From positions 62,001-126,000 of the forward strand of contig WOFQ01000046.1 of the NCBI GenBank assembly GCA_012184525.1: a stretch of 64,000 bases of DNA, given 5' to 3'. The notes below the pieces were generated by a model. That model ran no database searches. It had not been told where the DNA came from and saw only the letters and a list, made by a program, of their open reading frames with translations. The position numbers were made by a program, and so were the translations under genes. Shown here in pieces: positions 34,180 to 47,154 of the stretch. The stretch's first letter is position 1. Each line of letters starts with the position of its first letter. The stretch comes from Xenoacremonium recifei. Its lineage: Eukaryota; Ascomycota; Sordariomycetes; Hypocreales; Nectriaceae.

Positions 34180-37100
34180 TCATTTCTCTACGTGCACTAA
34201 AGAGCTCACCTTAGCTATCTTCTCACTGATTGCACTGAGAGCACTAGTTCCCATGATGTCCAGCAACGGAATGTCTGCACCGAGACCTTTTACTACCCAC
34301 GCCCGGAACTCCATCGCAACGAGACTGTCCACACCGTTACTACTTACACTTTTAGTTGAATCAATATTTTCAACTGGGATGGCTAGTAAAGAAGCAAGTT
34401 TATGACGGATACCATCGCGAACAATGCCAATTGCCTCCTCTCGCGTTGAAGCGTGCGGCAGCGCTAAGACAGCCAGGTGAGCTGCATCGTCTCGGTTACC
34501 ATGAACTAGCCCAGTAGTTTGAGTGTTGAGGTGACTGAATAGCGGGTAGCTCAGGTATGTAAGGGGTGGGACACCTCTTTGTCGTAGGTACTCGGCAGTG
34601 GTAAGACCAACTATAAGTTGAGCCTGGTCTTCTCGTCCCTGAACTTGGCTTGCAGATTTTATCACATGCTCTAGAAGAATGTGTATCTCATCCTCCCGGA
34701 TTACTTGTAAGACGTTGGCCAGAGTTGTCATATTCTCGCGATGTTCCGCCACGTATCCCACAGAGAGAACAGTCCCCAGATCAATACTTGTCGCCGGTAA
34801 TCCCTGGGAGCGCCGAGATTGAGCCAACCAGTCTTGAAAGTTGTTTCCTGCAGCGTAGTTGGCCTGCGAACGGTTCCCGAGGATGCCCGTCGCAGATGAT
34901 AGCATGACAAAGAAATCCATAGAGCGTGGAAGACACTGATTGAGATGCAGGGAACCAGCAACTTTGGGCAGCACAGCAGTTTGGAAATCATCAAATGACA
35001 TGTTCTCAAACATTCCATCCTGGGAACTTAACGTTAGCAAGTTTCACTCAATATGAGAGGTCTTTCCGTCGAAGAGAGTACTTACTTTTAGCACCATCGC
35101 ACCCTGGATGCATCCTTTGATGGGCGGTAATTTACCCTTGACATCCTCCACGACCTTTTCAACCGATTCTTTCTTGGTAATGTCGCAGGCAAAAATATGG
35201 GTTTGGCAATCCGTAGCTTTCAGGCTGTCAATCAACTCCTGCACGGACTCGGTAACTTTGCCGGTACGAGACAGAAAGACCAAATGGCGCGCCCCCTTCG
35301 AGGCCATCCATTTTCCAATACTGCGACCGATGCCTCCCAGACCTCCAGCAAGCACATACGTGGCGTTTCCATCGAAAGAAAATTCTGGCGGTTGTTCGGG
35401 AACGACAGGAACAATGTCAGTAGGCGAAGGGACGAGAACGATTTTGCCCATTCCTCGGCCAGATTGGAGCAATCGTAGAGCCTCCTCAATCTTCTCATAG
35501 CTCATCACAACAGTCGGTTGCGCTTCATGAATTTTCCCCCCTGAGTACAACTGGATCGTATCTGAGATCAAGCGCCGGAAAAGGAGAGGTTTGTGTCGCA
35601 TCATCATGGGCAATTCAACGCTGGCCATCATCGCTTGTCTCAGGAACGGCTCCAAATGGATTCGACCACCGCCCTGTGAGTCCTTCTTGCCAATTTCAAT
35701 AAAGCGTCCGAAAGGAGCGATGATGTCCCATGAACCACGAAGAGAGTCCCCAGACAGAGAGTTGAGCAAGACATCGACACCTCTGCCAGCTGTCATCCGT
35801 TTGATTCCTTGCACGAAAGTGAGATCTCGGCTGGAGAAAATGTGATCCTCGGCGACGCCGTAGTGTTTCATGAGAAGATCTCGCTTCTCCGGTGTAGAAA
35901 CAGTCGCAAAAACCTCTGCGCCCACGTTTTTAGCTAGCTGGATTGCAGCCTGACCGATGCCTCCGGCCGCTGCGTGGATGAGAATCGACTCGCCCTCCGA
36001 CAGACGTGCGATATCGTACAGTCCGTAGATGACCGTTGAGTAGACGCAAGGAAGACCAGCGGCAATTTCATAGCTCAGACTGTCGGGGATCTTTACGACA
36101 TTCTGCCACTGTACTCTTCCATATGTGTGGAAACACCCCACAGACTCGAACCCGCACATGTAGACCACACGATCTCCAACCTGAATATCTGGGACATCAG
36201 CGCCCACACGGGACACAACTCCAGCGGCCTCATTTCCAAGTGAGTATGCCATATGCTCGCCCATAGCAATCATGACATCCCGGAAGTTGAGTCCCACTGC
36301 CTTGATCTCAATTTCGACAAGATTCGAATCTAGCGGTTCATAGTAGGAAGCGTCGGTCACAAATTCCAACTTGTTCAACATTCCTGGGGCAGACGTGCTG
36401 AGTTTGAGCGGTCTTGTCGCTTCGCCTAGTGGTTGCAGTTTGGGAGTAGGCTTGAGAAATTTGGAGTTCAGGTAGTCGTTAGGGATTGGGGCCTCAATCA
36501 AACGGTTTGTCAGAAGGATGCCGTCTTTCAGGTTGTACTCTGCATTCATAGTCCTCGGCTTCTCTTCAAGAAACTGGTACTCGAAGACTTTCATGATGAA
36601 GCCTACAATCTTATCGTCTGACGGCGAGGGGTTTGAGACCGCAAGAGGGATCAGGTTGGCTTCGTCGACGTCTCTCTCCCACCGGATCGATCGCATCATG
36701 CCGTTGATCATACCTAGGTCTGGACGTTGAACCATGTCTCCGGTAACCCAAAGAACGCCGGCCGCTGTGGAGAGTATGTGGCGTATATTGAGGTATTGGT
36801 TCTCTGAAAGGGTAGAAAGGACTGATTGATGGATTTCCAGTAAGCTGATGCAAACTATCTCACGCAGATCCTCCGAGGAGGCTTCAAGGTAGTTGAGTTG
36901 TCGACAACCAAATCGTGAGGACACCGCTTCTTCCAGAGCATTCGGCGATTCGCCAGCCGTGACAAGGATGATGCTTTGCGGCCGAAGAGCACGACGCTTG
37001 GGTTGTGCAGTTGACACGAAAAGGCTTTGAGTATGCAAGTCTGTACTCGTACGGTCAGGGAATTGAAGAGAGATACCATCGAAGTTTGCATCGCGTAGAT

Positions 37101-40100
37101 AGGTCTCCCACTCTGCGACTGGGACCCAAGGGCTCAATCTTCGAGTTGGCTCTACTCCCTGCCACCATCCTGGGAGCTGTCCAAAAGCCAGCGGTGACCA
37201 GAGGAAGTTCTGTCTGACACCCTCTTGCATGAGAAGTTTCCCACCAGGCTTCAACAGAGACCGCAGATGTGAAAGCGTATTTTTTAGATTGGAAGTTGTG
37301 TGGACAACATTTCCGGCAACAACCAGATCGTATGTCCCAAGGCTGAAGCCTTGAATCGCTGGGTCTTGCTCCGCGTTGTAAGTCTTGAACTCCATGATAT
37401 CCTTCCAGGCGTCAAACCTGTCTTGAGCCTTTTCAAAGAAGCCAGCGGAAATATCTGTGAAGGTGTATTGGATCACTCGCGTAGTCATCATCTCCATCTC
37501 ACCCTCGCCAGTATGCGAGCTAAGGTGCTCGAGAACCATTGCAGTAGAAGCACCAGTCCCTGCACCGATTTCAAGAATTCGCAGGTTCGATGAGTTGTGG
37601 TAGAGATGATTGAGGTACACGGGGAATAACTGAGGGATGTCGCCCAGAGCAGCAGCCTCGTTGTACACCTGGTCAAGTAAGGTGTCTCGAAACATGACCT
37701 GCAACGGATCTCCTTCGGCTTGACCCGTGAGGAAGGGGATAATATTGGCACCCATACGGACAGCCAATGCACCGTCGCCATTATAACTCTCAATGTCTTT
37801 ATACAGCTGCTTCTTTGCTTCGAGATTGGCATTAATATCAACCCATTGCGCCTTCGTAAGGTGGATAATCTGATCTGCCTCAAGCTGTTCACGCTGGTAC
37901 AGAAGCCAGTCATAGTATCTCCGTGCGTGCCCTTTCAAGGACTCTGGATTAAAGTCGGAAGGGAGAGCCTGGAGTGCGTCTGTGATGTTGCATAGGACCA
38001 CAAGTTGGAGTCGATTGACCCATGTGCGGTATTCACTCTGTTCAGTCGCAGTCGACCTGGGCACTTCAGAAAATGAAGCCGGGGTAAGGAACTCCTCTGC
38101 GGGTATCCATTCAATCGTGTGGCATAGGTTCCGTCGTTGAGGACCTGCCATTGCCATTGACTCCAACGGCGTAGCACGCAAACCCTTGATTGACACGAGG
38201 CCATTGTCTGTCTTTGTATCCCAAACGAGAATGTCTGACTCGTACTTCTCGTATGCCACCAAATGAGATCGACCAAACCCTCGAAATTGGCTGCCAGGCG
38301 CTGATGGGATCCTGGCAGAAATCCAGACTTCCTTCACGAAAACCGGAACCATGGCACTGTCCAGCGTGGCCTTACCGGTAAGATCCAGTACCGATAACAG
38401 GAAATGATGGAACATACTATCCATTGTACTTGGGTGGATAACATGATCGTGCATGTAATTTTTGGGCATGACTGAAGCAACGCCTGGAATAGTGATCGTG
38501 GCGGAAATCTCCCCGGTCCCAGTGCCGCTGCCGTGAACATTCGATAAGTTACGGAACAGTGGGCCGAAGTTGAGTCCAGTTGTGACCAGGTTGTCGTATA
38601 TGCGGTCAATGTCCACCGGATTTTGGCATTGTTCGAAGTTTTCGTGCAGCATCTTCTTCCAGAGCTCTTGTTCCCATTGCGCTTCACGGCCATTGTCGAT
38701 TGGATTGACCTTTGGCTGATACTCCACGGTGATGTAGCCTGTGCAATGCTCAATCCACTCGTCGCTGACAGGATCGTATGAGGAGACAACAAAGCGATTC
38801 CAGACCGACGATGTCCACTGGCTGGCCTCATCCCATTTTGAGATCATGAGACTGGTTTCGACGCCCTCTTTGCCCTCCGGAATAATCAGTGCTCGGCGAA
38901 TGGATATGTCAACTAGACGGAAGCCAACTATGGATGCGCCAGGGGCAGCAATCTGACGACACCCCTCGAGTGCCATGATGATATAACCCACCCCCGGATA
39001 TACGTAGCTGTCGGTGACAATGTGATCCTGAAGCCAGGGGAGCTCGTGCAGTCGAATAATCTGTCTCCATCGAGGATATTCAGAGTTCCAATCAGTAACT
39101 GGAGCACCGAAGAGATCATGACGCGGGGCCTTCCTTTGGCGAAAGTTCTTGCTCAAACGACTCTCATGAATGACCCGCTCAGTGTGTTTGAACTTGTAAG
39201 AAGGAAGGTCGACCAACATCCGGGGTGGCTTGCCTCCGCTCGCCTGGTTGACCACCTCCAAGTTCACAGGGGCCCCGTGACAGAAGAGACTTCCGACAGC
39301 GGACAGAATAACTTCAGTTCCAGGAGTCGATCGGTCCAGCACTCTGTAATAAGACACTGCGTTTCCACCAACTTGTGCTGATAATGTTTCCTTGATGGCG
39401 CTGCGCAAAGCGCCGTGTGGTCCAACTTCCAGGATCGTGTCGACTGCATATTCTGAACTAGAATTCAACCGCAGTGTCTTGTCCTCGGAACCGTGGGTGC
39501 CCATTGACACCAGAGCATCGGTAAACCGTACTGGTGAGACCATGTTGCCAACCCAGTAATCGGGACCCAGCTCCGCCTCCTCCACCTCTCTCCCTGTCAC
39601 AGTCGAGAACATTTTCACCTTGTGAGATCGATGCTCTGGTTCCTCGCCCAACAACACACCCATCCCTTGATGATAGTCCTCTGCAACCTCTCGCATGTGA
39701 GCTGAATGGTAAGCATTTTTCACATTCAACTTGCGTGCAAAGACACTGTCTGCGTCCAATAGAGATTTGAGCCTGTCCACTTTGCTCTCATCGCCTGAAA
39801 TAGTGTTGTTTTTGGGGCTGTTCAGGCATGCGACAGTCAGCTCTCCTGGCTCAACGGATACTTGTCTCATGTAAGGATCTAGGTCTTCTAGTGAGAGACC
39901 GACCGCCATCATGGCACCTTTGGCGGCCAGTTGCTTTGCTGATACCTTTCCTCGCCAATAGGCAGCCTTCCAAGCTGCTTGGCGCGACAAGCGACCAGCA
40001 GCGTACGCAGCGGCGATCTCACCGGAAGAGTGTCCAACAACTACAGTGGGAACAATGTTCCAGCTGTACAGCAAGTCCACAAGACCGATTTGCAGGGCGG

Positions 40101-42229
40101 CGCAGGCTGGGTGGGACAGGCTGGGGGAGTTAATTTGGGATTGATCTTTAGTGGCCAGTAGCTCATTCATGAGCGTCCAAGAAGAGCCAAGCTCCTTCAT
40201 GTATCCCGAGGCTTCCTCAATACTGCTTCGATAGATGGGGAAGTCCAACAATTCGCGTCCCATTGCATGCCATTGTGCCCCTTGGCCCGTAAAGACAAAC
40301 CCGACGCGCGGCTTTGTTTGTACTCGAGATATGACAAGGCCATCATGGTTAGTCAAGGCTTCAATGAGTGTCGGAAGGGAGCTGGCGACACAAAATGAGC
40401 GCCAGGGGAATAGAGATCGATGGCTGAATAGTGTTGACGCAAGATTGCTCAAGAAACTAGTCTCTGTGTCCGAGGCTTTGAAGTTCTTTCTCGACAGATA
40501 TTCAGCCAGCTGGGTAGTATTGCGCTGCACGCCGTGTTCGTCGAGTGCACTGAAGGCAAATACTTTTCCAACTTGTGATGCTTCTAGTGGAATCTCATGT
40601 CCGTTTGTCAAGCCATTTATCACGCCATTGGCGTTGCCGTTCTGTTGTCCATTGAGGTTCTCCTCGGGTTCGTGACTCGAGTTCATGTCACTCTTTTTGT
40701 CTTCCGCAATGGATTTAGTAAGCCCAACCTGAGCCTGGATTTCTGCCAGGGAAGGAACGGAGGTTCTCGTATTGTGGCTTGCCTGAAGTCCCTGGAAGCT
40801 CAAATAGCTAAATGCATCATCGATAATAACGTGTCCGTTCGTACCCCCAACACCAAAGGAGTTGACAGAGATACGTCTCACGCCATCCGTTGGCCACGGC
40901 ATATTCTCAACGGGGAACTTCAGATTCCAGCGCGCTACCGGAATTCGCGGGTTTACCTTTTCAAAGTTGACGTTTGGTGGAATAATGCCGGACTCTAGAA
41001 TGAGCACCGACTTGATGACACCAGCCACCCCCGCGCCTCCCTCCAGATGACCGATGCCCGATTTAATGGCACCTACAATCAAAGGATCGTTCCGACTGCG
41101 ATGTTGCACAAAGACGCGTGCTGCAGCATTGGCTTCTATGGGATCCCCAGCTGCAGTGCCGGTGCCATGTGCCTCAAGCATCCGAGTCTCTGTCAGTGGC
41201 AACCCAGCCGAGGCGTAAACTTCCCTTATCAGAGCTTCCTGAGCCGAGGCGCTGGGGAGGGTAATCCCAGCTGTTCGTCCGTCTTGGTTAACTCCAGTAG
41301 CCCGGATGACGGCTCGAATGGTATTTCCATCTCGAATAGCATCTGATAATCGTTTTACGATGATGCTGCCCACACCCTCTCCTCGCGCGTACCCGCTGGC
41401 ACGGTGGTCAAAGCTGTAACATTTGCCATCTGCGGATAGAAAGCCGTGGTGCGCCATTCCCATAAAGTCCATTGGGTTCGCAAGGTAGTTTGCTCCAGCG
41501 ACAATTGCCTACGTCGACACCCTAGATTAGAGAAAGGACGACATATCGAAGACTGTTGAACTTACCATGTTGCTTTCACCTGCCTGCAAGCTGGAACATG
41601 CCAAATGCAGAGCGACCATACTACTGGAACAAGCAGTATCCAGAGTCATCGATGGCCCCTTGAGGTCGTAAAACCAACTCACTCGCCCTGCGATAATTGA
41701 GTTGCTTGTTCCTTGAGGCTTGTATTTTAGTGTAGTTTCTGGGTCCATGTTGAGCAAAGCCGCATGGTCGACGTTAAAGCCACTCGCATACACCGAGGTC
41801 TTAGAACCTGTAACCTGTGATATGGGAATTCCCGCATTCTCAAGAGCATGGTATGTGTTTTCCATAATGAGACGCTGTTGGGGATCCAAAGTCCAAAGCT
41901 CAGATTTCGTGACTTTGAAGAAGGGAGCGTCAAAGAGAACAGGGTCTTCCGCGAGGAAGTGAGCCCCTTTCACATGGAACTATGATCGGGAATCAGTCCA
42001 TTATTTTCCTACAATCAGGTATGTACACAATACACACCGTGCCACCGTGCTCAGCATCGGGGTGATAATGTGCATCTTGATTGATGCGGTCTGGAGGGAA
42101 GCCTGTCATTGCCTGACGAGCATTGAGAAGAAAGGCCCACAGACTGTCAACTGAGTCTGCATCTTGAGGGAAGCGAGCAGCCAAACCAATAATGGCCATC
42201 GGCTCCCGCACATTGTCTGCAGCAGCCAT
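34180..42229 (-). CDS. highly reducing type I polyketide synthase (KS-AT-DH-MT-ER-KR-ACP)
   Basis: Four exons (42229-42038, 41979-41566, 41508-35086, 35019-34180) join in frame to about 2,622 residues. Domains in order: KS (active Cys181 in DTACSSS, EAHGTGT, GHLEGG); an Asn/Gly-rich linker; AT (FTGQGAQ near 611, GHSSGE near 696); DH (HELPWLQDHIV near 1025, HPSTMDSMFHH); C-methyltransferase (LEIGAGTGAS near 1516); ER (GLNFRDVMI near 1945, HAAAGGIGQAA near 2050); KR (YVLAGGLGGIG near 2258); ACP (NGVDSLVAME near 2574). All reductive and methylation motifs look intact, so a reduced, C-methylated chain is expected. There is no thioesterase or reductase end, so release must be in trans or spontaneous. 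It shares an 804-bp promoter with the P450. The product is unknown. Confidence 0.95.
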
Positions 42230-43033
42230 GACAAAACTTGTGACAGGTGCTGCGTCAAACAAACTGAGAGGCAATGATTACAGGTATTGAGATGAGGTGC
42301 AGCTGAGACAATCTGATCACTCAAACCTCTGCAGCGACACAACCATGCATGGTGAAGTATTTGAATATCACCTAGTAAGTACCTAATTTTCGAAGGAATA
42401 CACACTTCCTACACCCTAAGCCCAAATTCACTGTCCTCCGGACCCGAGCGATGGTCCGACTATGCCTACTAGGTTTCCGGGACGCTAGCTGTGGGGGATT
42501 CTGCAAGTGTTTTCGTCTCCCCTCTTCATCCCCTCCATCCTCTCCCCCTTGTTGAGTGTGATCCTATCGGTGGGACTTGGATGCTACCATAGCCTGCCAT
42601 GAGCCCACCAGGCCGAGAGCCGCCGGCATGGACCACTCCGAGAGGACTGATCTGACACTAAGGAACATGCACTTCTCGGCGATACTACCCACGCAACCAC
42701 AGTTCGACTTTAGCCGGACTATCCACTCCCATGACTTATCACTACATTGATGCGAAAGAACTTCCCTATTTTGTCCCCCCCCTGGCAAATTAAAGTCTGC
42801 AAACTGATCGTCTGATCGTATTATGCGCAACTAATTCATCATTCTGAAACCTGTTTGTTCTGCAAAGGCACATCATAACACGAGCCCGAGATGGTGTGTG
42901 GGAGGAGCGAATCCTCCCCAAAGTTCCTTTGACCGCATATCATTTTGCCCCAGTGACTGAAATCATTTATGTCCCAACCTCTGTAGTCAAGATACACGGA
43001 GCAATGCTACACCGGCACTCTCGTCACAATACC
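42230..43033. promoter_or_regulatory. shared PKS/P450 divergent promoter
   Basis: These 804 bp lie between the PKS and P450 start codons and hold no gene. Several CGG/CCG triplets occur (TCCGGACCCG near 42436, CCGGCA at 42623-42628), but no clear repeat array comparable to region A. Confidence 0.5.
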
Positions 43034-44755
43034 ATGGCATCGGGTATGAGCTTCCAGTTGCTCGGTGCTTGTTATGCCGTGGCAGCATGTGGTCTACTCC
43101 TCCTTGCCACCTACGTCCACTCATGGCTACATTCATTCGCCGCCAAACCCCACACAGGACATGAGCCGCCCGTAGTTCCGTACTTTTTGCCGTACTTGGG
43201 CCACGTCTTCCAGTACCTTCAGAATCCGGGCAGGCTTCTACAAAGGGCTAGGTAACCTTCCTTGGCCGCAATGCCTGGTGCGAAAGGCTAACATAGGTCT
43301 TGCAGTAAGCTCTATCCGGATACGCCTTTCTCTCTCCTCTTACCAGGAGCCAAGTTTCATGTCATCACGTCACCTGGAACAGCTTTTCACATATTCACCA
43401 AGCCTCGGGATTTTATATGCGAACCCGTCGTGGCCTCTATGATGAGCAATGCGCTAGAGTTGGATGGCCAAGACTACGAGAAATTTAATATTCCCATATC
43501 TCCAAATCGCAAATCTCCCGACTTCACTCTAGAGCAACAAGAGTCCTTCGTTTTCGTTTCCAGAAATCATGGGCTATTCCTCAAGTATCTCTCTGCCAAA
43601 TCTCTCGATCCCATTCTGCAATTATACAAAGCCAATATTCTTACATTTATCGAGGAATCGTTTCCCAAACAGAGGTCGTCAGGTTCTATTTCAATTCAAT
43701 TACATAAAATCCTTAGAAAACTTGTATTTGATGCCTCGTCCGTCACGTTCTTTGGCACTCGCCTTCTAAATCTCTCACCTGACCTGTGGGAGTACTGGCG
43801 GGCCTTCGACAATGCTGCATACATTGGTGTCAGATCACGAGTCTCGTTCTATCTTCGACCGTGGACTCTGGGTGGACGCAGAAAGTTTCTTCAGACTTTT
43901 GACAAGTGGGTAGAGACCGATCTAGATCCTTGGGATGATGAGACTACGAACTGGACTGGAAAATGGGGCATCAGATTGAATTGGGAACGGGAACAGATGG
44001 CTCGTGATCACAACATGACAACACGAGGCAGAGCATGCGTGCATGCTTCTTTCCTCTGGGTGTAAGCGATGCGTTCCTACTAGCCTTCTTTGATTCAGAA
44101 AACTGACTTGTCTAGCATTATCACCAATACCGCCCCAATGCTTACGTGGACCATGTCTACACTCATGACACATCGAGACGTGTTCACTGAGTTTCGCCGC
44201 GTCGTGGATATGTTCATGCGTGATGGTCTCGAAGCGTTCAATGTGGCTGAGTTTGCCGCGGACCCATTCATACAAGCTTTCTGGAAGGAGGTCTTACGTA
44301 TCGGGGTAACTAGCTCTGCCGCTCGAGTGGTGACGCAAGACACAGAAGTCGAAGGTTATGTGGTCCGGAAAGGAAGTGTTATTCTCATCCCGTCAAAAGT
44401 CCTTCACTTTGACTCCAGGGTCTTTGCAAATCCCGAGGTTTTCGACCCGTGGAGATGGATTGGTGCTGAGACACCGAGTCACGGGGACGCAGGCAAATCG
44501 TCTTCAGCGCCGTATACGGACAAGCTCAAAAAGCAGAATTTGAGTCTTCGTCCGTTTGGAGGGGGCACTGGAGTGTGCTCTGGTCGGTTCATCGCTGAAC
44601 AAGAGGTCCTCCTCACCGCGGCCCTTCTAGTTCACTTGTTTGAGTTGGAGTACCTTCCAAACCAGCATATTCCATTCCCAAATTTGAACCCGCAGGGCCT
44701 CGGGGCTATGCATCCTTTGATAGATCCGGTTGTGAAAGTATCTAGGAGATTTTGA
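43034..44755 (+). CDS. cytochrome P450 with CYP7/CYP8-like I-helix
   Basis: Exons 43034-43251, 43306-44061 and 44116-44755 encode 537 residues. The start ACCATGG fits fungal context; an in-frame ATG at 43004 is possible. An N-terminal membrane helix is followed by PPVVPYFLPYLGH. The heme loop FGGGTGVCSGR puts the thiolate at Cys479 and FWKEVLRIG gives ExxR. The I-helix reads WVIITNTAPMLTW, where most P450s have AGxDT; the same Asn-Thr-x-Pro pattern occurs in CYP7A/CYP8A proteins, some of which catalyse rearrangements rather than hydroxylation. It is co-located and probably co-expressed with the PKS, so it should oxidise the polyketide. Confidence 0.92.
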
Positions 44756-45360
44756 AAAGACATTTAGCAGTATACTTGTTGCACTTTGAAATTTTCAACA
44801 AGAAGCATTTGGTTAGTGCTGGAATGGAAAATATATTCCGCAACCATAACCAGAGATCCCTATAGAAATCAAAATCACAAGATTCCCTGATAGAAAACCC
44901 CAGTACGTCGCTGCAAGAAATCCACAGCCTCCATCACAGGGCGTAATGCAAGTAAGTAAAGTGTGGTTTTAGCTCAAATTCGTCTGTTTAAACATCCTCT
45001 TCAAGTAAAATAAGCGACAAACTAAGCATCATTATGCTTGCACATCTTCGCATCAGCGCCATCCTACTGGTTGGCTAATTAGCAGCTGAAGGATTTAGGA
45101 TGCTGACATTTATCCTTTCGGTCAGCTCGGACGAGATCAACGCTTTGCCGAGGATTATGACTTCAACGCGACATTATATCTCTGTTAACTCCGTTGATCC
45201 GAAGGTCTTGGCTTGAAATTAAAGATCCACGTAGTTTCTGGGGCCTCCATCCTGATTCCACGAGCTTTTGAACTCGGACTCGCCGGACCACTCCTTTGAC
45301 TGGAGCTCCATCAGCAACAATTTATCCACAAACATTCCTAGAATTCAAGAGGCGAACAAA
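44756..45360. other. intergenic region P450/FkbM
   Basis: These 605 bp contain the methyltransferase promoter. The frame of the methyltransferase remains open back to about 45256, so an unrecognised 5' exon may lie here. Confidence 0.45.
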
Positions 45361-46113
45361 ATGGAACTTTTGAGCTTCGACGACGATTTCGCCTGCTATG
45401 GAAACAACAAGCGCGAGGTTGGCTTCATCTACAAGGAGATATTTCAACTTCGTAGCTACGACGTTATAAATCTCCCAGAACACGCCTTTGTCATTGATGC
45501 TGGAGCTAACATTGGTCTCTTTTCGATTTGGGTTAAAAGAAAGCACCCTTCATGCAAGATCCTCGCCTTTGAACCAGCCCCAGATACGTTTCAATCCTTA
45601 CAGAAAAATCTAGCTCTTCATCAGCTTACCGACACTGTGACAGCGATCCAGTGCGGCTTAGGATCAAGAGATGACACCATGAGCCTGACGTATTACCCTG
45701 ATATGCCGGGAAGTTCTACACTTTTCCCGGAAGAAAAGGAGCAACTTAGAAAGGTTGCAATGGAAGAGTTTAAGTCTGTAGAGTTCGATGAAATGTTCAT
45801 CAACTCTACCGACATTCAAATTCCCATAAAGAGGCTTTCGTCGTTCTTAGATGAGCAACCGCATCTTCGCAATATTGACTTGCTCAAATTGGATGTCGAG
45901 GGATCAGAGATAGACGTCTTGCGTGGGCTCAGCGATAAGTATTGGGATATGACACAAAATATTGTCATGGAGGTTTTTGATGTAGATGGAAGACTGGATG
46001 AAGCAAAAGCCCTTTTAAGATCGAAGGGCTTCAGCGTCAATAGTACGATGGCAGAATGGAGCCCGAAGCGGCTAAGATTCTATATGGTAACGGGTCAAAA
46101 ACACCAGGAGTAG
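45361..46113 (+). CDS. FkbM-family SAM-dependent methyltransferase
   Basis: From the first in-frame ATG at 45361 the protein has 250 residues. Motif I is FVIDAGANIGLFSIW, motif II ILAFEPAPDTF, and KLDVEGSEIDVLRGL is the FkbM C-terminal signature. FkbM enzymes O-methylate hydroxyls on natural products or sugars. The frame is open upstream to 45256, encoding a plausible segment (STNIPRIQEANK), with a stop at 45253-45255; a short 5' exon is therefore possible and the true N-terminus is unresolved. It lies downstream of the P450 on the same strand and would be suited to methylate a hydroxyl introduced by it. Last likely member of the cluster. Confidence 0.85.
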   Translation: MELLSFDDDFACYGNNKREVGFIYKEIFQLRSYDVINLPEHAFVIDAGANIGLFSIWVKRKHPSCKILAFEPAPDTFQSLQKNLALHQLTDTVTAIQCGLGSRDDTMSLTYYPDMPGSSTLFPEEKEQLRKVAMEEFKSVEFDEMFINSTDIQIPIKRLSSFLDEQPHLRNIDLLKLDVEGSEIDVLRGLSDKYWDMTQNIVMEVFDVDGRLDEAKALLRSKGFSVNSTMAEWSPKRLRFYMVTGQKHQE

Positions 46114-47154
46114 ATATCTCGATACTTTCCCTTGTGAACAAACTTTCATAATCACGACATGTGACACTATGAGCCTCAAATGCATAAAAATGTGCTGTCG
46201 GTTTCTGGAAGTACTAGCAAAATATTACTTCTAGTCCAGTTTGTAGTTATCGTACTTGACCTTCGGTAATCCCAGTGCTGTTAGCCGGCTATGAGATTAT
46301 TGGACCATCCCGCTATTAAAATAGTAGGAAGGCATAGAGGCCTACTCCTAGTCCCTAACGAACAATGCTTCGTAGAAATCATTTTTTTAGCCTTGGAAAT
46401 GTGGGGAAATATGGCCGTACCCCATGGGGGACGGGCACTACGGCTTCGGCAACAAAATCTCAGGATCTCGGCAAATGCTTCAAATGGTCATCCGGGGTCT
46501 AGACTCGACATCCAAGCGTTAGCATCTCTGTAAGAGGTATGCGGAGGACAGTAGCGAAGGCAGATGATCAGTAATGCTCAGTGGATCCCTCATTGAAGCG
46601 TTAACCTCGTCTAAGGCAAAGATGTTCTTCGTTATTCGTTCCACACAGTTCGCAGTTGAGCCGCGATGGTCTTCAGTAAGCCTCACTTCACGAAAATCAA
46701 CTGGAGATATCACTGAATTGGCTGTGATCCTCTTGAATCCTGCCTTACGCATGGAAGTCCACAGTATACTGTTTTGGTAACAGTTAGGACGACAGAGTGT
46801 GTAAAGTGGTCAGCTGCTACACAAGCATCGAACGTTCTAGACCTCCGGAGTTGCTGTCATAATGAAATCAACGAGGATGCCTAGCTACTCGGTTCTACTG
46901 AGTGGGTCATTCTTTGGAAGTGATTGTATGAATGCCGTCGGCAGAGTGACAGGGGGCTTTGAGAGTCAGTGAGAATGATTGTCAATCCGCAGCTGAGCAC
47001 TAATATTTGAAGCATCATTTATGCAGGCGATAGTAGGGCAAAGACATCACTTAAGATACGACAAAGCAGTTGGATACTTTCTTGAGCTTGTGTTAGAATA
47101 CATGTATGTTGTATTAATAGTAGCTAGGAACTCCTAAGATCCAGTGCATGTCTT
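46114..47154. other. 1-kb intergenic region, no gene seen
   Basis: No protein motif, RNA gene or repeat was recognised in these 1,041 bp. The stretch marks the boundary between the PKS cluster and the alkylsulfatase. Confidence 0.5.
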
